Assembly: GCF_004193175.1 (NCBI RefSeq)
Contig: NZ_SAUH01000001.1
Coordinates: 971,501 to 1,035,500 of the forward strand
DNA length: 64,000 bases
Direction: 5' to 3'
Origin: Streptomyces sp. RFCAC02
GTDB taxonomy: Bacteria; Actinomycetota; Actinomycetes; Streptomycetales; Streptomycetaceae
Below the pieces are notes generated by a model. That model worked only from the letters and a program-made list of their open reading frames with translations. It was not told where the DNA came from and searched no databases. The position numbers were made by a program, and so were the translations under genes. Shown one piece after another: positions 52,156 through 60,079 of this stretch (its first letter is position 1; each line of letters opens with the position of its first letter).

Positions 52156-53597
52156 GCGTGCGCACCTCCCGGCTGCGCGCCCAGCGCGTCGGCGCCGCCC
52201 GATCCTTCCTCGGCCATCCGGAGTTCGCGCGATCGTCGGCGGGACGGCCACAGGCCCTGCGGCCGGTAGATCATCATCACGACGAGCAGGCCGCCGAGGT
52301 ACATGTAGCGGTCCTGGGGGTCGATCATGTCGCCGCGCAGGTACTCGGGGAGCCAGATCAGGACGACCGTGCCGAGCACGACGCCGGGGATCGAGCCCAT
52401 GCCGCCGAAGACGACGTACGACAGGGCGAGTACGGACATCAGGATGAGGAACTGCTCGGAGTTGATGAAGCCCTGCTTGCCGGCGTACAGGACACCGGCC
52501 ACGCCGGAGGTCGAGGCGCCGATGGCGAAGGCGAGCAGCTTGAAGCGGACCGTGTTCACGCCGGTGGCGGCGGCCGCGACCTCGTCCTCGCGGATCGCCG
52601 TCCAGGCGCGGCCGATGCGGGAGTGCTCCAGGCGCAGGAACAGGACGATGATCAGCGTCGCGAAGATCAGTTGGAGCCAGTAGTAGGGCTGGGGGTCGAG
52701 CCCCCAGTCGTACGACCAGAACCCGAGGTCGACGGAGAACCGGTCGAGTCCCTGGGCGCCGCGCGTGCCGCCCGTGAACTCGGTCCAGTTCTTGGCGAGC
52801 AGGTAGACGATCTCGTGGAACCCGAGGGTGACGATCGCCAGGTAGTCGCCGCGCAGCCGCAGCGTCGGGGCGCCGAGCAGGACACCGGCGATGAGGCAGG
52901 TGACGATGGCGACCGGGATGACGAGGAACGTGTTCAGCTCGACGGGCGGGTCGACGGGGAGTCCGCCGGTCCAGTACGCGGCGCTGTAGGCCCCGATGGC
53001 GAAGAACGCGATGAAGCCGAGGTCGAGCATGCCGGCCCAGCCGATGACGACGTTCAGGCCGATGGCGACCAGGACGTACATGCCCATCTGGTCGACGATG
53101 ACGGTCTGCCACACCCGGGTGAGGGTGAACGGCAGGATGATGAGGCACGCGGCCAGGGCGGCGAGGAGTCCGTAGCGGTAGAGGGCGGAGGTGCGGAACA
53201 GGCCGGTCGCCGCGCCGAACCCGCGGCCCACCAACGACGGCAGGGCGATGTGCGCCGTGCGCGCGGAGAGGGGACCGTGGGTGCCGGGCGTGCGTGTCTC
53301 CGTCCGGACGGCCGTCCGCCACGCGGTCAGCGCGCCGCCCGCGAACTCGCGCACCGCCCACACGACGACGGCGATCGCGAGGCACACGAAGAAGCGGACC
53401 TTGGTGACGTTCTCCTGGAGCGCGTAGAAGAGGTCGCCGCGGATGCCCTGGTCGCCGATGGCGATGCCGATGACGGCGGCCGTGACGAGCAGGGCGAAGA
53501 GCCGCTGCCAGCGGGCCTGCTGGTACCACCTGCGGCGTCTGAGCCGGGCGGCGGCGGTGGAGAGACGGGGGTGCGGGGCCGGTGCGTCGGTGGTCAT
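52152..53597 (-). CDS. livM: branched-chain amino-acid ABC transporter permease LivM
   Basis: Second permease subunit, 481 residues, longer than typical LivM because of an N-terminal extension of about 150 residues with extra membrane segments (LFALLVTAAVIGIAIGD, VRFFVCLAIAVVVWAVREF). The core contains the LivM landmarks GLNVVIGWAGMLDLGFIAFF, LRLRGDYLAIVTLGFHEIV, GRAWTAIREDEVAA and SVLALSYVVFGGMGSIPG. The ATG at 53597 overlaps the livH stop by four bases, and the stop overlaps the livG start. Confidence 0.95.
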   Translation of the reverse strand: MTTDAPAPHPRLSTAAARLRRRRWYQQARWQRLFALLVTAAVIGIAIGDQGIRGDLFYALQENVTKVRFFVCLAIAVVVWAVREFAGGALTAWRTAVRTETRTPGTHGPLSARTAHIALPSLVGRGFGAATGLFRTSALYRYGLLAALAACLIILPFTLTRVWQTVIVDQMGMYVLVAIGLNVVIGWAGMLDLGFIAFFAIGAYSAAYWTGGLPVDPPVELNTFLVIPVAIVTCLIAGVLLGAPTLRLRGDYLAIVTLGFHEIVYLLAKNWTEFTGGTRGAQGLDRFSVDLGFWSYDWGLDPQPYYWLQLIFATLIIVLFLRLEHSRIGRAWTAIREDEVAAAATGVNTVRFKLLAFAIGASTSGVAGVLYAGKQGFINSEQFLILMSVLALSYVVFGGMGSIPGVVLGTVVLIWLPEYLRGDMIDPQDRYMYLGGLLVVMMIYRPQGLWPSRRRSRELRMAEEGSGGADALGAQPGGAHA

Positions 53598-54517
53598 GCG
53601 GCCCTCCCGACCCGCTCGCCGAGGATGCCCGTGGGGCGGAACATGAGGACGAGCACGAGGACGGCGAACGCGCCGACGTACCGCCAGGCGTCGCCCCACA
53701 GCTCGACCGTGAAGGACTCCACCACGCCGAGGGTGAGGCCGCCGAGCATGGCGCCGCGGACGTTGCCGATGCCGCCGAGGACGGCCGCGGCGAACGCGGT
53801 GATGCCGGGGAGGAAGCCCATGGTGTAGGTGACCTGGAGGTTCGTGCCGAAGAGGAAACCGGCGACGCCGCCCATCAGGCCGCCGAGAACGAAGGTGCGG
53901 GAGACGACCTTGTCGATGTCGACGCCCATCAGCGAGGCGACCTCGGGGTCCTGGGCGACGGCGCGGATACCGGCACCGAGTTTGGTGCGGTTCACGATGA
54001 GATCGACGGTGACCAGCATGAGGACGCCGACCACGACGATGATGAGCTGGGTGACGCTGATCGGTGTTCCGAAAAGATCGAAGAGACGCCGGTTCTCGTA
54101 CATCCGCGGCATGGGGAGCGGGTAGCGCCCGAAAAGTTTGCCGGCGAGGTTGTAGAGAAAGAAGGACGCGCCGATCGCGGTGATCAAGAAGACGAGGCGG
54201 GGCGCGTTCCGGCGGCGGAGCGGGAGATAGGCCGCCTTTTCCAGACCGAACGCGACGATGCCGCCGAGCGCGGCGCCGGCGCAGATACCGAGGACCACAT
54301 ATCCGAAGGACTGGATTCCGGACGGGTCGAGGGCCGGCGGAAAGAGGGTGAGCGCGATGACGCCACCGAAGCCGCCGGACATGAAGACCTCGCTGTGTGC
54401 GAAGTTCAGGAGTTGCAGGACGCCGTAGACGAGTGTGTAGCCGATGGCGATGACGGCGTACAGCGAGCCGAGCACCACCCCGAGGACGAGGACGTCCCAG
54501 ATATCGGAAAGGGACAT
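53594..54517 (-). CDS. livH: branched-chain amino-acid ABC transporter permease LivH
   Basis: First permease subunit, 307 residues, about eight membrane segments. Landmarks are VLGSLYAVIAIGYTLVYGVL at the start, NFAHSEVFMSGGFGG, and the LivH loop GAGIRAVAQDPEVASLMGVD followed by ITAFAAAVLGGIGNVRGAM. It lies 88 bases downstream of livJ, across a strong hairpin, and overlaps livM at its end. Confidence 0.96.
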   Translation of the reverse strand: MSLSDIWDVLVLGVVLGSLYAVIAIGYTLVYGVLQLLNFAHSEVFMSGGFGGVIALTLFPPALDPSGIQSFGYVVLGICAGAALGGIVAFGLEKAAYLPLRRRNAPRLVFLITAIGASFFLYNLAGKLFGRYPLPMPRMYENRRLFDLFGTPISVTQLIIVVVGVLMLVTVDLIVNRTKLGAGIRAVAQDPEVASLMGVDIDKVVSRTFVLGGLMGGVAGFLFGTNLQVTYTMGFLPGITAFAAAVLGGIGNVRGAMLGGLTLGVVESFTVELWGDAWRYVGAFAVLVLVLMFRPTGILGERVGRAA

Positions 54518-54560
54518 GGCTGACTTCCTTGTGGGGACGAGCGGCGACGGGTGGGCCGGC

Positions 54561-54597
54561 CCCCGGCGGGACGGGCGTGCGGCCCGTCCCGCCGGGG
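54561..54597 (-). terminator. hairpin between livJ and livH (partial terminator or mRNA-stabilising stem)
   Basis: Perfect 16-base inverted repeat (54561-54576 with 54582-54597) with a five-base loop, located eight bases past the livJ stop and 43 bases before the livH start. In binding-protein importers such stems usually let the binding protein be made in excess of the membrane parts. Confidence 0.8.
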
Positions 54598-54605
54598 CGT
54601 CCCGG

Positions 54606-55775
54606 TCAGGAGCCGGCCAGCTCCTGGACGTTGCCGACGTAGCCGATGGCGCCGTTCTCGACCCGGTAGAGGAAGATGGCCTGTTCGGTGAACTCGCCGT
54701 TCTCGTCGAAGGAGAACGACTTGGTGAGGCCCTGGTACTCGACGCCGGCCAGCGCCTGGTAGAGGGTCTGGCGGTCGACCTCGCCGTTCAGCGCGGCGAT
54801 CTGCTCGATGATCATGTTCGCCACGTCGTAGGACTCGGCGGAGTAGGTGCCCGGCGGGATCTGGAACGCCGCCTCGTAGCGCTCGGCGAACGCCTGGGTG
54901 GCCTCCTCCGCGGTCGCGTCCGTGCAGGGGCAGGTGAGGTACCAGCCCTCGGACGCCTCGCCGGCGAGGTTGATGAACTCGTCGTCGTTCGAGCCGTCGC
55001 CCGAGATGCCGATCCCGTCGAAGCCGGCCTCGTCGAGGCGGACGGCGAAGGGGGCGAGCGCCTGGTAGTAACCCGCGTAGACCAGGGCGTCGGCGCCGGA
55101 TTCGACGACGTTGCGGGCGGCGCTGCTGTAGTCGACCGTGTCGGCGGGGACGCTCTCCCGCTCGACGTCGAAGCCGGCCGCCTGCAGGCTCTCGTCGGCC
55201 ACCTCGGCGAGGCCCTCGCCGTACGGGGTCACGTCATCGATCACGATGACGCTCTCGACGCCGTCCTGGGTGGCGAGGAAGTCGGCCATCGCGGCGCCCT
55301 GCGCGTTGTCGTTCGGCACGGCGCGCAGGAACGTGCCGAAGCCCTGCTCCGTGAGGGCGGGGTTGGTCGCCGAGGTCGAGACCGCGGCCAGACCGGCCTG
55401 GCCGTACAGGGGGGCCGCGACGCTCGCGGGCCCGGAGAACGCGGGGCCGATGACGGCGACCACTTCCTCCTGGTCGATGGCGCTCTGGGCGGCGGTCGTG
55501 GCCGTCGTCTCGCTGCCCTGGTCGTCGGCGGGGAAGTATTCGAGGGTGAAATCGTATTCGCCGGAGTCGTTGGCCTCGTCGATGGCGAGCTGGATGCCGT
55601 TCTGCATATTCTCGCCGAGTCCGACGTTGGAACCGGAGAGCGGCCCCTGATAAGCGATCTTGTACGTCGGTCCGCCGTCGCCGCTGTCGCCGCCGTCGTC
55701 ACCGCCGCATCCGGTCAGGAGCAGTGCGCCGGCGGCGACGGGTATCGCCAGCCTCATGACGGTTCTGCTGGACAC
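54606..55775 (-). CDS. livJ: branched-chain amino-acid ABC transporter substrate-binding lipoprotein LivJ
   Basis: Periplasmic-binding-protein-fold lipoprotein, 389 residues, that presents amino acids to LivHM. The signal peptide ends in the lipobox LLLTGCGG, with the lipidated cysteine at about residue 22. The ligand domain starts YKIAYQGPLSGSNVGLGEN and includes VAVIGPAFSGPASVAA and ALVYAGYYQALAPFAVRLDE, the type I Leu/Ile/Val-binding pattern. The GTG at 55775 follows AGGGGG by eight bases. It is the promoter-proximal gene of the operon. Actual specificity could be wider than branched-chain amino acids. Confidence 0.94.
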   Translation of the reverse strand: MSSRTVMRLAIPVAAGALLLTGCGGDDGGDSGDGGPTYKIAYQGPLSGSNVGLGENMQNGIQLAIDEANDSGEYDFTLEYFPADDQGSETTATTAAQSAIDQEEVVAVIGPAFSGPASVAAPLYGQAGLAAVSTSATNPALTEQGFGTFLRAVPNDNAQGAAMADFLATQDGVESVIVIDDVTPYGEGLAEVADESLQAAGFDVERESVPADTVDYSSAARNVVESGADALVYAGYYQALAPFAVRLDEAGFDGIGISGDGSNDDEFINLAGEASEGWYLTCPCTDATAEEATQAFAERYEAAFQIPPGTYSAESYDVANMIIEQIAALNGEVDRQTLYQALAGVEYQGLTKSFSFDENGEFTEQAIFLYRVENGAIGYVGNVQELAGS

Positions 55776-56144
55776 GTGGAAAACCCCCTGGAGCGAGCCG
55801 GTCGTGTCGTCACCGCACAGCTCGCATGCGCGCAGGCACATCCGTGCGGCGTGCAGCGGAATCTATTGCCAGGGAAGCTGGGCGAACACTCCGCGGCAGC
55901 AGATGTGATCTCCTCGTGACCTGCGCCACATGCCGGAAACAGCAGAGATACGGGAAGTCCGGCGATGTTTCGGCCGGTGATCCGCCGGTCGGGGACGGAT
56001 GTGCCCCCTTATGACAAGAAGAGCGCGTCCGGAAGGAGGTCTCCGGACACGCTCTGCCCCGTGATGAGTGTTTCTTGAGGGATATTTACAGCGGATTCAC
56101 GACAGGGACCGTCCGAATGCCGCTCGCTCGCCCCGCCCGTTCCC
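55776..56144. other. 369-base intergenic region upstream of livJ
   Basis: This region has lower GC than the flanks and holds the livJ promoter region plus, at its left-to-right far end, the hairpin of the ANTAR regulator gene (56020-56055). Several AT-richer patches occur around 55855-55960, where the livJ promoter is expected. No open frame of credible codon usage is present. Confidence 0.5.
56020..56055 (-). terminator. hairpin terminator downstream of the ANTAR regulator gene
   Basis: Fourteen-base stem (56020-56033 with 56042-56055, one G-T wobble), eight-base loop, about 90 bases past the stop of the regulator gene. Confidence 0.65.
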
Positions 56145-56849
56145 TCACTGCTTCTGCTGCTTCTGCCGCTTCTCCTCGGCGTCCTGGATGACGGCCTCGG
56201 CGACCTGGCGCATCGAGAGACGGCGGTCCATCGACGTCTTCTGGATCCAGCGGAAGGCGGCCGGCTCGCTCAGCCCGTACTGGGTCTGCAGGACGCTCTT
56301 GGCGCGGTCCACCAGCTTGCGGGTCTCCAGGCGCTGCGCCAGGTCGGCGACCTCCTCGGTGAGCGACTTCAGCTCCGTGAAGCGGGAGACGGCGATCTCG
56401 ATGGCCGGGACGACATCGCTCTTGCTGAACGGCTTCACGAGGTAGGCCATCGCACCGGCGTCGCGGGCGCGCTCGACCAGGTCGCGCTGCGAGAAGGCGG
56501 TGAGCATCAGGACCGGCGCGATGGACTCCCCCGCGATCTTCTCGGCCGCGGAGATGCCGTCCATGACCGGCATCTTCACATCCAGGATGACCAGGTCGGG
56601 CCGCAGCTCCCTGGCCAGTTCGACGGCGCGCTCGCCGTCACCCGCCTCGCCGACGACCGAGTACCCCTCCTCCTCCAGCATCTCCTTGAGGTCGAGCCGG
56701 ATCAGCGCCTCGTCCTCGGCGATGACGACCCGGGTCGTCAGCGGCGGGACGTGCGCGGAGTCGTCCTGCCCGGCGGCGGCGTCCGCTCCCGCGGCGCCGC
56801 CCGCCTCGGGCGGGGTGGTGGGCTCGTGCGGGGCGTCGGGGGTGCTCAC
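56145..56849 (-). CDS. ANTAR-domain response regulator (PdtaR-type)
   Basis: A two-component response regulator acting on RNA. The receiver domain (about residues 40-155) has the acidic pocket VVIAEDEALIRLDL, phosphoacceptor aspartate in DLVILDVKMPVMDG and the conserved lysine in YLVKPFSKSD. The C-terminal ANTAR domain (about 170-225: LETRKLVDRAKSVLQTQYGL, FRWIQKTSMDRRLSMRQVAE) binds dual-hairpin RNA antiterminators in this family. The first 38 residues are a disordered Ala/Pro/Gly segment. The GTG at 56849 has GAGGAG just upstream. No histidine kinase lies next to it, as is usual for PdtaR, whose kinase PdtaS is encoded elsewhere. Confidence 0.93.
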   Translation of the reverse strand: MSTPDAPHEPTTPPEAGGAAGADAAAGQDDSAHVPPLTTRVVIAEDEALIRLDLKEMLEEEGYSVVGEAGDGERAVELARELRPDLVILDVKMPVMDGISAAEKIAGESIAPVLMLTAFSQRDLVERARDAGAMAYLVKPFSKSDVVPAIEIAVSRFTELKSLTEEVADLAQRLETRKLVDRAKSVLQTQYGLSEPAAFRWIQKTSMDRRLSMRQVAEAVIQDAEEKRQKQQKQ

Positions 56850-56942
56850 GTTGCTCCTCGTTTCCTGCCGGTTGGGGCACCCCCGAGGGTACCTACTCGC
56901 CGCCCTCCTGACGGAGCGGATAGACTCCCCGAGCAGGCGTCG

Positions 56943-57028
56943 GCCGGGTTGGTGGAACGGTATACACGGAGGTCTCAAACACCTCTGCCCGTGAGGGCTT
57001 GCGGGTTCGAATCCCGCACCCGGCACCA
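56943..57028 (+). tRNA. tRNA-Leu (CAA)
   Basis: An 86-base class II tRNA. The acceptor stem GCCGGGT pairs with ACCCGGC, followed by an A discriminator and an encoded CCA. The anticodon stem-loop GAGGTCTCAAACACCTC carries anticodon CAA, reading TTG codons. A long variable arm and the TTCGAAT T-loop are present, which together identify leucine. Confidence 0.96.
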
Positions 57029-57190
57029 GCTTCCGGCATCGCGCGCCGCACCTTCCCCACGATTCCCCGGTTCGGGCGACACCACCTTTATGCTCACTTT
57101 ACGTGACCATCCACTACGCTCGGTCACATGTGGTGGGCAGAGCTTCTTTCCAGGGTGTACGGGCGTCGTCCGGCGGCACGTGGCCGCGGA

Positions 57191-58351
57191 TCAGCGGGGC
57201 AGCGCCGTCGACAGGTCGTCCAGGGCGCGGTGCGCGTCGGTGAGCAGCGCGCCGTACAGCGGCCATTCACCCGGTGCGTCCAGGTGTTCGCCGCGGGCGC
57301 GGGCGTTGAGAGCCGCGTAGAGCCTGCGCCCCTCCTCGATGTGCGCGCCCACGTCCTCGCACGTGTCCGCGACCCGGTCCTCGTCGAAGCCGAGGCACTC
57401 GACAGCGGCGGCGGCCTCGGTGAGGAGTTCGGCGTACGGGGTCAGGAAGTCGCGGGCGAGCGCGTCGTAGTTCTCGCTGCGGGCCGCGTGGGCGAGACCC
57501 CGCGCGATGGACTCCGCCTGGTGCCCGACGCGTTCGAGGGCGTTGATGACCGTGCTGTGGGCGGGCGGCGCGAGACGGCGCGAGACGGGGAGCCTGCGGG
57601 GGTTCAGGCGTGCGCTCTCCTCACCGGCCGCCGCTGCGTCGCGGGCGTGGCCGGCGAGGCCGCCCACCCGCGCGGCGCGCTCGCTCCACTCCTGGGCGAG
57701 CGCCGGATCGGGGGTGGTCTCCCCGAGCGTGCGGGCCATGTCGCGCAGCAGATCGCCCACATGACCGGCGAGTTGCCCGACGGCCGCCCTGGCGTCGTGG
57801 AACCGGGTGGGCGGCGCGAGGAAGACGGTGGCGGCCAGCCCGCACCCGACGCCGATCAGCACGGCCGTCACGAGGTGGAAGCTGTAGTCGATCCGCCCCC
57901 CGCCGGCGGAGAAGGCGAACAGGGCCGTCACCGGCACCTGGAAGCGCTGCCCCCCGAGCGTGGGCAGGCGCGACGCGAGCAGCGCCGCCGCGGTGACGAC
58001 GGCCAGGCTCCACAGGTGGACACCGGCCGTCGACCCGAAGGCCGCGGCGACGATCACCCCCACCGCGACCGCGGCCATGTAGCGCAGCGACTGCCACAGG
58101 GACCTGTAGACCGTGCCGTGGAGTGCCAGCAGGGAGGTGAACGGGGCGAAGGTCGTGACCGACACCGGCAGCAGCCACGAGGCGATGCCCCAGGCCACGA
58201 CGACCGCGAGCACCGCCCGGACCTGGAGCAGCGCCTCGTCCCGCTCGGGTCCGGAGTGCCGCACGGCACGCACGGCGAAACGGTACGCGTCCCGGGACCG
58301 CCGGGCGGGACCGCCGGTCCGTCCCGGCGCCCGTCGGGTCGCTGTGCTCAT
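57191..58351 (-). CDS. FUSC / aromatic acid exporter family membrane protein (second copy)
   Basis: A 386-residue protein with an N-terminal block of about six membrane segments at roughly 45-180 (VRAVLAVVVAWGIASWLLPV, LRYMAAVAVGVIVAAAFG, FHLVTAVLIGVGCGLAATVF) and a cytoplasmic helical half. Same half-size FUSC architecture as the protein encoded at 38051-39250, but not closely similar in sequence. The substrate is unknown. It is convergent with the tRNA-Leu gene and lies 138 bases downstream of pyk on the same strand. Confidence 0.85.
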   Translation of the reverse strand: MSTATRRAPGRTGGPARRSRDAYRFAVRAVRHSGPERDEALLQVRAVLAVVVAWGIASWLLPVSVTTFAPFTSLLALHGTVYRSLWQSLRYMAAVAVGVIVAAAFGSTAGVHLWSLAVVTAAALLASRLPTLGGQRFQVPVTALFAFSAGGGRIDYSFHLVTAVLIGVGCGLAATVFLAPPTRFHDARAAVGQLAGHVGDLLRDMARTLGETTPDPALAQEWSERAARVGGLAGHARDAAAAGEESARLNPRRLPVSRRLAPPAHSTVINALERVGHQAESIARGLAHAARSENYDALARDFLTPYAELLTEAAAAVECLGFDEDRVADTCEDVGAHIEEGRRLYAALNARARGEHLDAPGEWPLYGALLTDAHRALDDLSTALPR

Positions 58352-58489
58352 CCCGGTACCTCCCGCCCGTCGCCCTCGCCTGGCCCCTCATGCGCGGGTG
58401 CACGGTGCGACGCCGGTCAAACCCACCTTTCCGGCTCCGGGCGGGGAAGGCCCCGCGGGCGCCGCCGGCCGGCGGCGGACCCGCCGGGA

Positions 58490-59923
58490 TCAGCGCGGCG
58501 AGTCGTCCTGGCCGACGTGGTGCACCCGCACGAGATTCGTGGTCCCGGGGGTGCCGGGCGGGGAGCCGGCCGTCATGACCACGATCTCGCCCTCGCGGCA
58601 CCGGCCGAGCCGCAGCAGGTGCTCGTCCATCTGCGTCACCATCTCGTCGGTCGTCCGCGCGGTGGGCACGAGGTGGCTCTCGACGCCCCAGGTCAGGGTG
58701 AGCTGCGCGTGGGTCGCCGGGTCGGGGGTGAGCGCGACGACGGGGATCGGCGAGCGGTAGCGCGCGAGCCGGCGGGCGGTGTCCCCGCTCTGGGTGAAGG
58801 CGACGAGCAGCGAGGCGTTCAGGAAGTCCCCGACCTCCGCCGCGGCCCTCGCCACGGCACCGCCCTGGGTGCGTGGCTTGTTCTCCTCCGTCAGGGGCGA
58901 CAGGCCGCGCGCCAGCAGCTCCGCCTCCGCCGCCACGACGATGCGGCTCATCGTGCCGACCGTCTCCACCGGGTAGCGGCCGACGCTCGTCTCGCCGGAC
59001 AGCATCACGGCGTCGGTGCCGTCCATGACCGCGTTGGCCACGTCGGAGGCCTCGGCGCGGGTCGGGCGCGACGACTCGATCATCGAGTCCAGCATCTGCG
59101 TCGCCACGATGACCGGCTTGGCATTGCGGCGGGCCAGGGCGACGGCGCGCTTCTGCACCAGCGGCACGTCCTCCAGCGGCACCTCGACCCCCAGGTCGCC
59201 GCGCGCCACCATGATGCCGTCGAAGGCGCCGACGATGTCGGCGAGGTTCTCCTCGGCCTGCGGCTTCTCGATCTTCGCGATGACCGGCAGGAACCGCCCT
59301 TCCTCGGCCATGACCCGGTGCACGTCCTTGATGTCGTCACCGCTGCGCACGAACGACAGGGCGATGAGGTCGGCGCCGCCGCGCAGCGCCCAGCGCAGGT
59401 CGTCGATGTCCTTGGTGGACAGGGCCGGCACGGAGACGGCGACCCCGGGGAGGTTGAGACCCTTGTGGTCGGAGACCAGGCCGCCCTCCACGACGACGGT
59501 GCGGACGTCCGCGCCCTCGACGGCGGTGACCTCCAGGGCGACCCGGCCGTCGTCCACGAGGATGCGCTCGCCCGCCGCCACATCGCCGGGAAGCCCGGCG
59601 TAGGTGGTGCCGCAACGGGTGGGATCACCGGGCACGTCGTCCGCCGTGATGGTGAATTCGTCCCCCGTCTCCAGGAGCACCGGACCGTCGGCGAAGCGGC
59701 CGAGACGAATCTTCGGTCCCTGGAGATCGGCGAGAATTCCGACGCTCCGGCCCCTTTCCGCGGCAGCGCGCCGCACCCGCCGCAGGCGCAGCTCGTGCTC
59801 CCGGTGGGCTCCGTGGCTGAGGTTGAGCCGTGCCACGTCCATACCGGCCTCCACCAGCGCGGCGATGCGCTCGTAGGAGTCGGTGGCGGGTCCCAGGGTG
59901 CAGACGATTTTCGCTCGGCGCAT
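58490..59923 (-). CDS. pyk: pyruvate kinase
   Basis: Final glycolytic step: phosphoenolpyruvate plus ADP to pyruvate plus ATP. The 477-residue protein has RRAKIVCTLGPATDSYERI at the start, LNLSHGAHREH, the active-site region PVIAKIEKPQAEENL (catalytic lysine), MVARGDLGVEVPLEDVP, and MLDSMIESSRPTRAEASDV. There is no ribosome-binding site close to the ATG; instead a TACAGT -10-like hexamer lies seven bases upstream, which suggests a leaderless transcript (see findings). It corresponds to the Streptomyces pyk gene linked to the ANTAR regulator. Confidence 0.97.
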   Translation of the reverse strand: MRRAKIVCTLGPATDSYERIAALVEAGMDVARLNLSHGAHREHELRLRRVRRAAAERGRSVGILADLQGPKIRLGRFADGPVLLETGDEFTITADDVPGDPTRCGTTYAGLPGDVAAGERILVDDGRVALEVTAVEGADVRTVVVEGGLVSDHKGLNLPGVAVSVPALSTKDIDDLRWALRGGADLIALSFVRSGDDIKDVHRVMAEEGRFLPVIAKIEKPQAEENLADIVGAFDGIMVARGDLGVEVPLEDVPLVQKRAVALARRNAKPVIVATQMLDSMIESSRPTRAEASDVANAVMDGTDAVMLSGETSVGRYPVETVGTMSRIVVAAEAELLARGLSPLTEENKPRTQGGAVARAAAEVGDFLNASLLVAFTQSGDTARRLARYRSPIPVVALTPDPATHAQLTLTWGVESHLVPTARTTDEMVTQMDEHLLRLGRCREGEIVVMTAGSPPGTPGTTNLVRVHHVGQDDSPR

Positions 59924-59930
59924 ACGCCCA

Positions 59931-59936
59931 ACTGTA
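59931..59936 (-). promoter_or_regulatory. -10-like hexamer positioned for a leaderless pyk mRNA
   Basis: On the minus strand TACAGT (matching TANNNT) is followed by seven bases and then the pyk ATG, so transcription would start at or next to the A of the start codon. An imperfect dyad (59932-59951) overlaps the hexamer. No convincing -35 hexamer is visible. Confidence 0.4.
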
Positions 59937-60079
59937 GGAGTTACCTCACAGTAGGGGGCTATCCGGAAGTGACCACTCGGCGGCTGGCTTTTGACGAAGG
60001 GCCGACAAGTCGACGAAATGAGCGGCGGTGCGCTCCGATGAGCGATTTCACGGTCGGGTATTTCCCGGACGACGCGCCT

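Noticed and set aside
57060..57125. Terminator or operator at the inverted GTGACC/GGTCAC pair after tRNA-Leu
   Set aside because: The arms are only six to seven bases with a 12-base spacer and no supporting context, so chance is likely.
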